Source: Euclidia mi (Eukaryota; Arthropoda; Insecta; Lepidoptera; Erebidae). From it: DNA of 64,000 nt. Below, one piece after another: positions 30,475-44,700 of this stretch; position 1 is the stretch's first letter; every line of letters begins with the position of its first letter. The notes under the pieces are model-generated. The model was not told where the DNA came from, searched no databases, and saw only the letters and a program-made list of their open reading frames with translations. The DNA lies in assembly GCA_944739405.2 (NCBI GenBank), contig OX123182.2, forward strand, positions 69,133,183 through 69,197,182, in the 5' to 3' direction. Position numbers and translations under genes: made by a program.

Positions 30475-33287
30475 GCCAACCATAAAGAAGATTGCAATAA
30501 ATCAATTTGACATTTACGTCTGTGAATATATTTGTGTGAGCCAATAAATTACCTAAGATCTAGTTGTACAAACATTATCTTGTATTGTACTGTTGTGAAA
30601 ATGTTGATTTACTAATGGCAATTTTGTGTGATTGTGTCTTTCCATTAACATGTACAGCCACAAGCAATAATTAATGGTATTTTGTGTTTCAAAAATCAGT
30701 CTTCATCTTGCATAATAAGTCCTGTTACCATCACAAATGATATTGGCTTCTGTAAATACTTAATTAAAAATATTTTTACTTATATGTAATATTCTAATTG
30801 ATTCATTGAGCATTTTGTATTTATTAGATACTATTAGGTACTAATTATATTTAATACAATATTTTATAAAGAACAATCCAATTTTGGCTTTCATTCCTTC
30901 ACTGACGATAGGTGGAAGTGGTCCCTGGTTTTCTATGATTGGTATGATTTTACTTTGTTAGTATAAAATAATAAACATTATTGAAATGTTTATAGTGATA
31001 AATCTATGACATAGATACGAAAAATATATTTTGAAACTTATTAATTTAGAGTTTTAGATGTTTAGAGGCTTTCAATTCTCATTATGATTTCAACATGCTT
31101 TAAGACGAATTTCATTATCATTTTAAGGAAAATTTAAATATCAATATTCCTATGCTTGTGTAAAATGTAACAACCAAGTTTCTGTCTGATAGTGAATGAC
31201 GACCACTTATTATTGTTTGTGACTGTACTTAATTTTAATTACGTTTAACCTATATAGTTATTGACAATATTTTCAGTGCAATTTAATTTTTAATAGCCAC
31301 CTATTGTGACTTGCGCGTAGTTAAATACCTTTATAAAATATACCTATTACTTTTGGTCATTTTTTAGATTGTATTTGTCATTTCTTTCCATATGGTAAGA
31401 TAATTGACATAAATTTTAGACAAGGCTAGATCAATAAGAAGTAATCATCAATATATTTATCTTATTTCGTATTATATTCTGATAAGATCTATATATGTAT
31501 TTATTTCCATAATATTCCATAAGTATGCAGCGATAACTCAATGTTTCATGTCTCGGCTGTCTTGTATCATTGAGTTATTGATGAAGATTCCCTGCTATGT
31601 ACTAGCACAAGTGTTTGGCTTATTGGGGAAACAAAGTGTCCTAGCAAAGTGGAAACCACAATGTTAGGAAACTTATTTAAAAATAATGATAATAATATGT
31701 AAAATTCTTATTATGTGTAAAATTAGACCAAACTTAGTATTACTTATGTATTCTGTAGTTAATGGCATTGTGTGCAATTTGTCGTGTCAGTTTATGCTGT
31801 ACATGATATATCAATGTATGGGATGTCAATTATTCCATTATTTTAACAATCCTTCCATACATTGTCACACAACGATTATTGAATAAATATACATATTAAG
31901 TGTGTGATATTTGTTTATTTTATTGTTTATTTCTATTTAATAGCACAACAATAGAAACTATACTGTCCTTAACAGACAATCTTATATACATAACCAAATT
32001 ATCTAAATCTTATTTAATTTATGTATGTATAACTTAACTATGGTGTATGGAAAACATAGGTATTTAATTTCAAGTTTATGAACTTGTAGAATATTGATGA
32101 AGTTATTATCTAATATGGTTTTACTATTTCTAGTATTTACACTTCTGTTTGCTAATTTTCTTTGTACACTTGTTCCTTGTGGCTCGGTACAGAAGACACC
32201 TTGCAAGGTAGGTATTGATATTGTGTTCAGTCATTTCACAATAACGATATGAAAAACAACAACTGTATTACAGTTGGCATAACCATTATTATTATTTGAT
32301 TTCCATGAAGGTAGATCAAACATTATGTTTTATACAGTTTAGTGTTAAGATCCTACTGTAATAATGTCTTGCTATAAGAATTTCTGAATAAACGAAATTT
32401 GAAAGTGAATAACCCATTTTTTATTCACGATATCATCAGAACCGTTAGGGATATGATAAATACATGAATGCAGAGTGAAGTTAGGCAACTTCAATTCATT
32501 AGTTTATTGTGCATGTAATCAGCACTTTTAGAACGATAAAAGTGACCTCATTCAGCGGTTTAAAAATTTGGATGTAGTGTTTACAATAGTTAATGGATAA
32601 TTAGTAGTTATCTGTGTGTAAAAGGATGTAATTGTGACTAGTCATGCTACCTCGATGCCTGTTTGACGTTCTTGATTTCCTGTTTCACTCACGTGATTAA
32701 TCGCATATAATTACTCGCTATATTTTGTATTCTAAGTAGCGATATGAAAATTCAATATTTTAACGACTCCGGATGGCGAACCACGTTTTCTTTTGGGTGG
32801 CTAACAAAAAGGTAAGTTACCTAAGTATTGTTGGTATATTTAGGAACCGGCGATTGTGCCCGACTTATCCCAAGATATTATTAATACTTTTTGGGGTCAG
32901 TAACATTGACCAGCGGGTCTAGTCCAATTTTGATCGGATAGCGAGTCGTTTCTCGACAGGTTTTTTTTACCTTTTTATAATACTACCCGTCATTAGAGAC
33001 CGCTAGGGGGCGCTTTTAAAAAATTTACGGAACTTCTTGCCTTCGAGACACGACTCTGTAGTCCAGTATAATTGCGTTATTACACTCAAATTTAGGGCAG
33101 TACAAATATCAAAAAATAATACACTAGATTGTCTAACCTATTATGTTTTAATAACATCATTTTTCATCTACTTATTTAAACTTCAAATACTAATGCAGCA
33201 TATCTGTTGAAATCTGATACATGAACTTGTTCCTGGAAAAGAAAACGATATACATTAATCAAATAGCAAAGGAAACGACATTGCATA
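30475..33287. other. KDELR 3' UTR and intergenic sequence
   Basis: AT-rich. AATAAA motifs occur at 30496, 30543, about 31881 and about 32387, so the 3' UTR may have several ends. No further gene recognised. Confidence 0.4.
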
Positions 33288-34770
33288 GGGTCATTTCGCC
33301 TGTTCGCGTCCACCCCCCTATTCGCGTCCATTTTGCGGACCTCCCTTTAAAAATGCTCGGAAATAAGTATACTAACACACTAATAAAATGAAAAGTCAGT
33401 ATCGCCAATACCTCGACGTATAAGAGACACGCACAAATAGACACAAGTTCCGTGCGCTCAGCCTATCCTGTTTAAAAAAATTAGTTAATCTCGGTTGTTC
33501 AACAAAAGAGTGCAGATGCGCGGGATATAAATAAAAAAATAGTGTGTAGCGGCGTGTTTGACGGTAATTTTTTTATTGTTTTATGTGAATTTTAGGATAC
33601 ATAGCTGTTTCTAGACATTAATAATGAAAAGACGAATAGTATGAATTATGAATTAGCTTATTTTTTTTATAGTTAACAATTAAAATAAGGTGGACGCGAA
33701 TTACAACACCGAATTTATAAAACTTCCACTTTGCGTCCACAATGGACGCGAACTCGTCTATTTATGATTTCTTTAGTTGTTTATTTTTATGTGATTAAAA
33801 TATGAGAGATAAATTGGGATTTTGTTTATTTTAACATTAATAGTATGCAATTGTAATGACCAATTTGCGTCCACATTATTATGATTGTAATAAAAGATAC
33901 AATTGATATAATAATCGACCACAAGTGGACGCAAACTATACCTGCAAGGGATAATATTATAGCAAATTGCGTCCATATTTTCATGAAATAGAAATGATCG
34001 CATAAATACATTCTATATATATTTTTTTTATAATTTAAAATGCATTTTTGATTAAGACTGAGTTTAAAATTGAATTATTACACTTAATTTCTTTTATTCC
34101 ATATTTTTTCTATTCAAGATGAGTTCTTAGGAGACAAGAAAGAAGAAGGAAAAAACATACAATAGATGTTTAAATAAAGAAAGCGTTTTGTGATATTCGT
34201 GAGAAGAAGAAATCGATAAGACAAATATGTACATAATTATGTAAAAATATGCTATTCCGAAAACCACAATATTGGACAACATGTACCTATCGTTATTTTT
34301 TTATCTTTGATTTTAAGTTCCATCGATGTTGAGAACAATTAATAGTTATTTATAGTTTCTATAAAGTGATTTAATAATGATAATAATGTAGACTTTTTAT
34401 AACTTTAATCTTAAATGTAGAAATTGTTAAAAGCCAATCTTTCTTTAGATTGTCTTAACAATATCACCCTTATATGAAGGATTATAAGGCTGATATTGTT
34501 AAGACTAAGCTGGTGGACGCGAACTGGTCCACAGGTGGACGCAATTAGGATTTTTTGGACGCAAACTGGGTAAAATGCCATATTTTGAAGTTTGTCTATT
34601 TAAAAAAAAACATAACAAGTTTCGAACAAAACTGAAAGTTATTATTAAAATAGACTATATAATGAACGCATTACGTAAATTTTTCATTGAATCAATTTGC
34701 TGGAACATTTTTATTTTCTCCTTCAAACTTGCCAACTGCACTAAATGGACGCGAACAGGCGAAATGATCC
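33288..34770 (+). mobile_element. Pogo/Tigger-like element with TGGACGCRAA motif array
   Basis: Inverted ends GGGTCATTTCGCCTGTTCGC (left) and, on the other strand, GGATCATTTCGCCTGTTCGC (right), flanked by TA at 33286-33287 and 34771-34772. About twelve copies of TGGACGCRAA or its complement are spread through it (near 33303, 33321, 33690, 33731, 33742, 33864, 33924, 33965, 34512, 34533, 34554, 34744). A decayed coding segment at 34140-34285 reads KKKSIRQIC and, in another frame, AIPKTTILDNM, the HTH pattern at the N-terminus of pogo/Tigger transposases. The DDE domain is missing. Confidence 0.82.
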
Positions 34771-34772
34771 TA

Positions 34773-35281
34773 ACTAATATTATTCCAGCTGTGGCCAATT
34801 TTTGGGCCTTCACACAAGGATGGCTCATCATAAAAATAAATGAAAACAAATGGAGTAAACATACCTACTGGTAGATATTTGTTATTAAAAGACTTGTGCT
34901 CATTGTTTCGGTTGCAGGGTTTTGTAATTTGAGATTTTATGTAGGTATCTAGTTTGATGGGGCATGCAAGATATTTGAACAAAAAACACAAGCTCTTAAT
35001 TCAAAATTTCAAACTGAGTCATCAGGCGGTTTAGTGCGAGTTAAGCCACTGCATGCTGCACCACGATTCCAACGGCGTTCAGCGCACTGATTGGTTTATA
35101 CCGAGTTCTTTTCTTTATTTCTTTTATGTTATAACGAATTCTTGGATGAAATGAACTTGTGTCTGAGTTGAGACATTACAGTGGGTAAACTCTAATCCTC
35201 TTATACCTAGGTATACCTATCACTACAGTTGACAACGGTCCGACGCACGCGCTCGAGAAACGCTAGCACTAGTATTGGATA
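34773..35281. other. Intergenic sequence
   Basis: No gene or shared repeat recognised. Confidence 0.3.
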
Positions 35282-35488
35282 CTAGAGGACGCCAGCGGCT
35301 TCGCACGCACATATTTTTGAATTTCCCGTTTTGCCCGATCCCGTGGGAATTTCGGGAAATCCCGTCTTAGTGCACCCCTACGGTGACCAAGGAACATACA
35401 TGCTAAATTTCATCTTCTTGTGCCCAGTAGTTTCGGCTGTAGCGTGCCTGTCAGTCAGTCAGTAACGCAAGGATTTTATATATTAAGA
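35282..35488 (-). mobile_element. Short Helitron-like element, copy 6
   Basis: CTAGAGGACGCCAGCGGCTT at left and TTTTATATATTAAGA at right, minus orientation. Confidence 0.8.
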
Positions 35489-35758
35489 TTAATATATTAT
35501 GTGCTTATGTATTATTTATGTAATTATTATTTAACTAGTCATAAAAAATGGCGTTTTGAAATGACGTTGATTATCTGTAGCCTTCAATCAAAATTATATA
35601 CGGCGCGCATGACGGCATGATACCGGTATGTTTTGAAAAATTATTGCTTTTGTGTTGCGACTTTTTATAAACTTTCAAACACATAGGCTATAATTTTCTT
35701 TGAGAGTCTAAGGTCTTTGGCTTCGTCTATAGACATAATTAAGCATATTTACTTCATC

Positions 35759-38700
35759 TTAAAAAAAGTTTATTACCCCCAACATAGTGCTACTGTTCAT
35801 CAATCTGAAGATGCCATTTTGAAGGGTTTCTTCGCTTAGTATTGCCGTGTATGAAACACCCAGATGTAAGTTCTCCTTTATCTGTAAAAAATAAAAATGA
35901 GCATTTCTAGTGAATCTCAAAATACTATATTAATTATAGTGGGACAGACCAAGCTTGATGACCGTATACATATACCCAGCTAATTAATCACGCTTGACTC
36001 AAAATGTTTAGTCCATTGGGTCTGGGGTAATGTGTAACACATAACTTTTATATATTTTAATTTTCCCATTTAATTAATATTTTCTCGCGATAGAAAACCT
36101 ATAGCGGATCCACATTCTATGATTTAAGTTTGTTTTCGGATCCTATTCCCTAAAACTAACCCGGTTTACGCGACTCTCAAAGCAGTTGGATCAAGGCACC
36201 AGGCGTTTTGCGTTAAAATACTTTACTGCGGTCGTGCCGGGATCTTATCAAAATATCAGTCCTATTACAAGTAGCAACATTGGCCATGGTAACGACCAAC
36301 TGTAAATACCTTATCGTTAACTCATAAAAATAGTAAGTAATATGTAATTATTTTCACTACCTTAGCCACAGCCAGTAAGTAGTACTATACAGCAATGTTA
36401 TCGATACTAAAAATAATAATATATTGAAATAGGTACCAACTGTGTTGTATTCATAGTACTGATAATAAGACAGCAGTTAGATAAATGGACACGTGTTTTT
36501 TACACATACCCATTGGGATAATGTAATAGTTAAGTGGCACGATATCGGTGTTGACTCATACGTCCGACAAAGTCAGATGATTTATTTACAGGATAACATA
36601 TAGGTTTCATAGAAAACTATATTAAAATATATAAAATGTGGAATGCGGCCAGTGTATAATCTGAATATGTAGGTAACCTGAATAATCTGAGAAAACATCC
36701 AAAACAAACTCGGGAACTCTCTTTACGAAATACTACCAAGTATATTATTGGCTATGTATCTGATCGATGAACGACTGAGCAGCTAAATGTTTGTAAAAAC
36801 GTGGTTCAAGGACACCTGACCTAAGTAACAACCTTTCTGTAAAGGCGAATGAGAGTTTATCGAAGGATAGAGCCAGGAGAAGAAGAATAAATAATATATA
36901 GAGTTGAAGAGGTGGAGTGGAGACTAAGAATGTTTATTTATTTATTTAAACTTTATGTACAACTCATAGGTACAATGGCGGACTTAATGCAATAAGCATT
37001 CTCTACCAGTCAACCATAGGGTGATGCCGAGATAGGTATGGTAGGTGTACAAATAGTTTTGGTCACGTTAAAAAGATAAGGTGTATTTTACAATAATAAC
37101 AATAAATGCATGGTTATATTATTAAATATATACTATATAGCATAATATAATATATACATAAATATATATGCTTATTTAAATAATAAATATATACATATAT
37201 AAGTATATATAAATATAAATAGGTATATAATACAATGATTAAGATGATGGTGCCAATAGTCCCTTTCGGATATGTTCACGTGCCATAGATTTAAACTTCC
37301 AGCGGTTCGACGCCTTCCTGATCTCTAATGGAAGGGCATTCCAGAGCAGAACTGATTGGACTATGAACGACGAGTGCACAAGACCAGAAGAATGTGATGA
37401 ACATAAAAGCAGAAGATTATTAGAGGAGCGAAGATCTTTTGCGTGATAGGAGCCTAAATATTGGAAGTAAGATTGAAGGTGAAGGTGATTGAAGGGAGTT
37501 GGAGAATGAAGAAGAGAGAATAGCGTTGTGAGTGCGCGCAAACTCCGGCGCTGACGAATGGGGAACCAGCGTAGTTCGGAACGAAAAGCAGACACATGGT
37601 CATACTTTTACAGAATGTTTTCAGTATAGGGTGCAACAATTGAGTAATTATTTATCTTTTGTATATATAAAAATCTTGCTTTACTGACTGACTGAAAGAC
37701 AATGCACAGTCGAAACTACCGAGGGCAAGAAGCTAAAATTTGGCATGTATGCTCCTTGCGGACCGTAGGGGTGCACTAAGAAGGAATCCCGCCTTCCGTC
37801 CATCCCGAACTTCTCACAGGATCGGACAGAAAAAGTTAAATAAAAATAGATTTGCAGGTGTAGCTGCAGGAATCCTCTGCTTTAAAACAATCTTAGAAGA
37901 CCAGCACACGATTTGATATTGTATTGGCAACATTTCACCTGGTCTGCGCCTACCGCGATAAGTACCTTGCAACATTGTACTGTAAATGAGTCAGGGCCGC
38001 GAGTCGAGCGCGTGTGAAGCCTAGGCTACGAAGGCATGTACTTCCATCAAGCGCTTTGCTGATTGCTCGGTCGTTACTGCATTTGATACACTGGCTTTTT
38101 TATGCTTTTATTTTATATTATATTTTTACCTGACTACGGCGAAGCCAAAAGGAAGGGTAATGTTTTTGGCCGTCTATGTAAGTATGTATGTAAGTATGTA
38201 CTTATGTATGTTTGTATGTTCCACCATCGCGCCTAAACTACTGAAGGGATTTAAATAAATGGGTCAATAGATGATGATGGTGTCAATAGATGGGTAAAAA
38301 TGGCCCGGGTGACATCTATACTATAATAAAACTGTAGAGGTGAAAAAGTCTGTACATTAAAGATATTTTGACGAAAATTACCTAAAAAATCTAGGAAAAT
38401 GCTAAAAAGCAAAACTTGATAATTTTTAGAATTTATGTCTGTCTGTCTGTCCGACGTCTTTCCCTATGTTGCTAAAGATCTCTAAACTTGCGAAATTGAT
38501 TTCAATAAAACTTACACTCATGTACAAAGGATACTCAAACCTATAAAATAGTATATGTTACATCACAATCGGTTGAGTGGTTTTCGGTGTACAGCTTGAC
38601 CTTTCCTTTGTACGTAGTCCCAAACAAAACAGGGATCATCCAAAACTGGTTATCTATGTGGTGCCATCTATAATCATTATAAGTTTGTTAGTAAAAGTAT

Positions 38701-41700
38701 AGTTAGTCTAAATAGGTACCTTCAAAGTGTTTTATGGCTATTTACCCGACTTTAAAAAAGGAGGCGATTCTTAATTTCGTCAGTATATTTTTATGTATTT
38801 TCGATGAATAAATTACTGGAACCGAGCATATTTATAGTTATCCTTCCGACCGATAGATGTCACTATTTTCAAGTAATTTTCTAGCAAAATAAATGTTTCT
38901 TGCAAAAAAGACAATAATTATGTGAGACAATCTTTCTGTTATTAAAAAAATAATAGAGTACAATATTCGGCACTTTCATAAACAAAAAGTCTCTGTGTCA
39001 AAATTTATTACAATGTCTACTTAATTTAAACGGTCAATCTCATTTATTTCAAATTATTATGTTTATACGAGGGTCAAACTGAAAGTTCTTAGAACTGGCC
39101 ACTTATAAACAATATAATAAAAAAAATATTCTAAAATTTGAAAATAGAACTCTTTGCCAATATTACTGAGTATATATTCCATTCATTTGTCATTTGTTTT
39201 ACGATTTGGCGGCAAATTGAAAATTGTCTGTGTCACGTCAACATGAATTTAACACGAGAAAATTTTCGTGCAATGATTTTTTATGACTTTCGATGTCATT
39301 TAAGTCAACAAGAAAGTTATGATAGACTACGATTGGCCTTTCACGATGAAGCCCCATCTCGTGCGACTGTTTACAACTGGTTTAATGAGTTTAAACGTGG
39401 TCGCACTAATCTCACTGATGATGTACGTGAGGGACGGCCTTCTACGGCGACGACTGAAAATAACATCTGTGTTGTGCGGCGTATGATAGAGACTGACAAA
39501 AGAGTGACCTATCAGCAGATTCGGACAAGCTTAGGCATCGGTATGAGTCAAGTGCACAAAATCCTCCACGAACATTTAGCGGTCAGGAAGCTTTGCGCCC
39601 GGTGGATACCTCATAATTTGACTAAGGCTCAAAAACTCCATCGTGTGGATTGGTGCCGTAAAATGATTGAAAGATTTAACGGAGGTGACTCAAATGCTGT
39701 GTTCGACATACTAACAGGTGACGAAAGCTGGATTTACTGTTATGATCCTGAAACCAAAAGACAATCTGCTCAGTGGGTGTTTCCTTTCGAGGAGTTGCCA
39801 ACTAAAGTGAAGAGAGATCGAAGTGCGGGAAAAAAAATGGTGGCCTCGTTCTTTGGAAGGATAGGTCATTTCGCAACAATTGTGTTAGAGGATCAAAAAA
39901 CAGTTTCTGCAGAATGGTACACTACCAATTGTTTGCCACTTGTCTTGGAAAAAGTTCGAGAGAAACGACCTCGCAGTAGGATCCTCCTTCACCACGACAA
40001 CGCCTCGTCGCACACCGCCAAGCGAACGATCGACTATTTGGCGACATCAAACGTTGAATTACTGGGTCACCCGCCGTATAGCCCCGACCTCGCGCCTTGT
40101 GATTTTTATTTATTTCCAAAAATTAAAGAAAAACTTAAAGGAAAGCGGTTTATGAATGCTGAAGAAGCGGTGGCTGCGTATCGCGATGCCATTGAAGAGA
40201 CCCCTAAGGACGAGTGGGCAAAGTGCTTTTCCCAGTGGTTCCATCGCATGCAGCGGTGTATTGACGTCAATGGACAATATTTTGAAAAGATATAATAAAA
40301 CTAATAACTGGCTAATGTAATCAGTTTTTGATTTTCTAAGAACTTTCAGTTTGACCCTCGTATGTATAATAGTTAATATAATCATTTTATTTTCTTTTAA
40401 ATGATAAAAACAATGACTATAGATCCTTTTTTCAATAAATTGTCGATTAGTCCATATTATTTTCTATCTCGGTCGGTTTGTATATGTAAACAAAGATGGC
40501 GTTTTCTGAAGTGTTAAGATTCTCCGTGGATTGATGAGGTTCTCGGTAAATTTACTTTCGTTTTCGTCGGATTGGTGTCTTAGTCGTTTCTTTTGAATAA
40601 TGAATGTAGATGTGTTTCTTTAATTTCTTTCGTTCGTTCGTGTTCTGTACTTATACAGGTGTCTCATTATACCCAAATTCCCACACCTCACGTACGTGGG
40701 AATCCGTGGGTGGGAGACTGAGGCCTGAATTCAGATACCTCCTGAGTAACTCAACGGGGCTATCTTACTTTCGGCAGGGCTGGATATTCGTAGCCCTGTG
40801 TGTATTTTCAAAATAAATCGCAGGGACAGACTTGAAACAGCTGGAATCGACCCCCGAACATGTTGTTTTTCACATGGTCAGTTATATGTGGCATGTTCAC
40901 GAGTAAGCGGTAAAAATAATTTACATGTTCTTTATGAAGGTGGTAAAACAGTTAGATAATGTTGTGTATAAAGAAAGTCTCTAATGATATCCCTACTATC
41001 CCTACTTCCCTACTTCCTACTAATATTATAAATGCGAAAGTTTGTGAAGATGTATGTATTGATGTTTGTTACTCGTTCACGCAAAAACTACTGAACGGAT
41101 TTGGATGAAACGGACTTAACGGATTTTACAGTTATATAGTTTATACATCAGAATAACACATAGGCTACAATTTATAAAGATTTTGTGTAATGTTGCCATA
41201 ATATAAGGAAAATTATCAATTAAGTCAGTAAAAATCCTGAGCTCTGAAACCTTACTTTGCGTGCGTTGCCTAAACCGTTGAAGTTACATGAAGATAATGT
41301 ACGGAGATATTGTTTATCTTAAAAAGTTCTAAATAAAAATCCGCGGCAGCATATACCTACCTTTTATCTAGAAGCCAATATACACTAAAAAGTGTCCGTA
41401 AAAATAATTAAATTTGATACTTTTTTACAATGTTTAAAATACAATGTTTAAAGTTATTGTCTTCAGTATTTAATGTAGATGAACTTTGTCCTTTAAACTA
41501 AGTAGTTTGGGTGAATAGTTTAAATGTTATCACAATATAATTGACCTATGCGCAGCGTTATTAAAAGTGCTAACTATGAGTTGGCGCGCTTAAGCGCAGC
41601 GGGGCGGAGGGGGCGGTCTGCTTATGTACTTTGTGGTAATGTTTTCAGTTTTTATTTTTGTTGCTATTCTCTTCAGTAGGTATATAAGCTCTTCAATAAC

Positions 41701-44700
41701 TTTAATAATATACTTACATACTAATATTTACCTGAAGTTTGATGACTCATCATTGTCTTGCCCTGGTCCCAATTTATTTGGGGTCGGCGTATTATGTCCT
41801 TCGCTGCCATACTTTTCTGTCACCAGTCATCAGATCGTTTACCCCTTTCTCTTTCATATCCATCCTTACACAGTCCATCCATCTTTTCCTTGGCCGTCCT
41901 CTCCCTTTTCGTCCTTCTACATGCATATTCATCACTGTTTTAACTACATACATATCATCTCTCCGCATAACATGTCCATACCAAGTAAGTCACTTTCATA
42001 CTACCTCTAACGTAATCATTCCTTATATCTGTTTATATGTATGCTACACGGCTAATGTGCAGATCCGTTTGTGATGAAATTTGATATGGATAGTCTGAAT
42101 CCTGGGGAAGTACAAAGGCCACTCTTTATTAAAATTCCATGCGGGCGAAGCCGCGGGCGAAAGCTAGTAGGCTATATAAATTTTATATTACATTATACAA
42201 TAGTGCGACTACGGCTCTAGCTTGAGCATTTCTGTACTTATACTTTTCTGGATTTTTACGAGAATGAGCCATTTTCTTGTTTCGTCCTTTATAGACCCCC
42301 TTTTTTACATAGTCGGGTTATAGTTTTTTATACTATTGACTGTAAATTTTCTACAAGTACGCAAAATACACGCCAGGATATACAGTTGCGGAAACAGCCC
42401 GCGCTACCATACCATACTATTCTACAAACTATAGGTTCCTGTGCAAATTACGAGTAGAAGAAGGAATAGTTACTCATAGACTCTATGTAGTTACTTATAA
42501 GAATATTACCTGTGATTCATATGACAGGGTTAAATCTGGCAGCCAAGTTGATATCCTATTTGCTTCAAGCTTGTGGTACAGTAAAGTGGCTAAATCTTTC
42601 AGTGCGTCCTTTTTATCTGCTTCTGAAAATAAAGTAAACACAATGATTTTTGTACTTTAATGATTATAAGATATTTATTAAATCTAATAAGTAATTATCG
42701 CTTGTTTAATGATATGCCCGGTAGATGGCAATAGGCTCGCCCCCTATTACATTGGGACTGAAACATAACTGGCGAAGGGTGGGTGTGAAATACACCTCTA
42801 CCTACCCCTTTGGTAATAAAAGGCGTTACGTTATAAAAAGTAAGTAATACGTATTATACACATAACAATATAATTAAATTCATATTGGATATTTACCCTT
42901 GAAATCTAATCCAAAAGATATTTTATAAGGTGCAATTTGTCTGTGAAGCCTGAGATATTCTTCTTTGCTGTTGTTGTTGAGTCCATCTAATAGCAATACA
43001 TTTAAGGCATTTTGTAATGAGATTTGACAACTTAATCTTGAGGTATTTATCTGTGAATAGATAAAGTCTGGTTTATAGAAAATTTATGAGACTGTATTGT
43101 TTCATTTTGTCCGTGTGGTGACGGATTAAGAATACGGAATGTCACCACCCCATATCATCCCATGGGAGTCGTAACAGTCGACGGAGAGAGCGTATTATGC
43201 AGAGAACAGCACTGTAAGAGAAGGAAAACTTGATACAAACTCTATACCAACCCGTTTGGCCAGCGTGGTATAGTAGGCCAATTCCTCCTTTCACAGGAGA
43301 GGCCTAGGTGATGATTGTTTCATTTAAGTCTTATTTATGTTTATTTGAATTAGAATTTATCTGCAAATGGAATTCTTAGTATGCATAGGCATGTTTAGGA
43401 TACGGTTTTGGTACTGCCCCACACGGTACTTGTACATGACAATGGAATAGTAATTGGGTTTAGCAAGTTTCACAAGAACTCTGTGTACTGTCTCTATGCC
43501 TGTCATTGAATTTATTTAGCAGGAACAGATACCTAATAGATGCTCTAGATAGATAAGAGGAACATTGCTAAAATATATGACATTCAAATATGGGACTATG
43601 ATGGGATGATGATGATGTTGGTTAGTTTTTAAGAACTAAAATGATAAAGATACTTGTCTTACATCTTCATCAAAGTTAACAGTGACATTTTCCACTAGTT
43701 GTTCCCCAGAAGGCAACTGGGCTATTATGTCTGCGTTAGCCGAATTGCCTTCATAATTGATGTCCTTTACTGAGAATAGACTTGGTGTAGTAGATATCTG
43801 TAAAAGAAAATTATATTGCGGTATTATAATACGGTCTCAGGCGTAAAATACCTATTTACGTAGATCAACTTCAAAGGTTTAAGTTGTTGGGTCTGGAGAA
43901 CAGGAGATGGGTGACCAATATGTGCATTTTATATAAAATTCTAAACGGCTCTATTGATAATACCCTGATAAATCAAATTCATTTTAAAATACCAACACAA
44001 TCCGTGCATACTCCACAGTTGTTTAGCATACCTAGTAAAAATAGCAATGTATTTCAAAACAGTCCACTTATTAGATTATGTAAACAATATAATCATGTTT
44101 GTTCTAAATTAGAAATTTTTCATAATGTTTTTATATCTTCAGAAAGGCCTTAGTTTAGAGTTACTTAGAGTTAATTGGAAGACAAAATTTCTGTACATAA
44201 GGGTCGGCGCAAATGGGCTACCGACCACAGCCACTGGTGGCCAGCGACAGCCACTCAACACACTTTTTCATATATATTATTTTACTTCTGTAGCGAGTGG
44301 CCGTCACCGGCCACACATGTCCATACAAAATATATGAAAAAAGTGTGTCAAGTGGTTGTTGCTGGCCACCAGTGGCTGTGGTTGGTGGCCCGTTTGCGCC
44401 GATCCTTATGTACAGAAATGTTGTCTTCCAATCAACTCTAAATTTTTAGCACTTGTATTTAGAACTCATTATCTTAAACTTAGTTCATTGTTAAATATTT
44501 ATTGTTTCTGTAATTTGTTCCTTTTATTAAGTAACAAAGCTTGTTAGTTACTACTGCTGAATGCTGTGTACAGTTGTAATTAAACACCAGCTTTATGACT
44601 TGTATTTAGTAAAATTTCTTTCATGTAATTATTGATCTGATGTTTGTATCTGTACCTAATAAATAAAATAAAAATAAAATTGCATTCCATTCTTTTAGTA

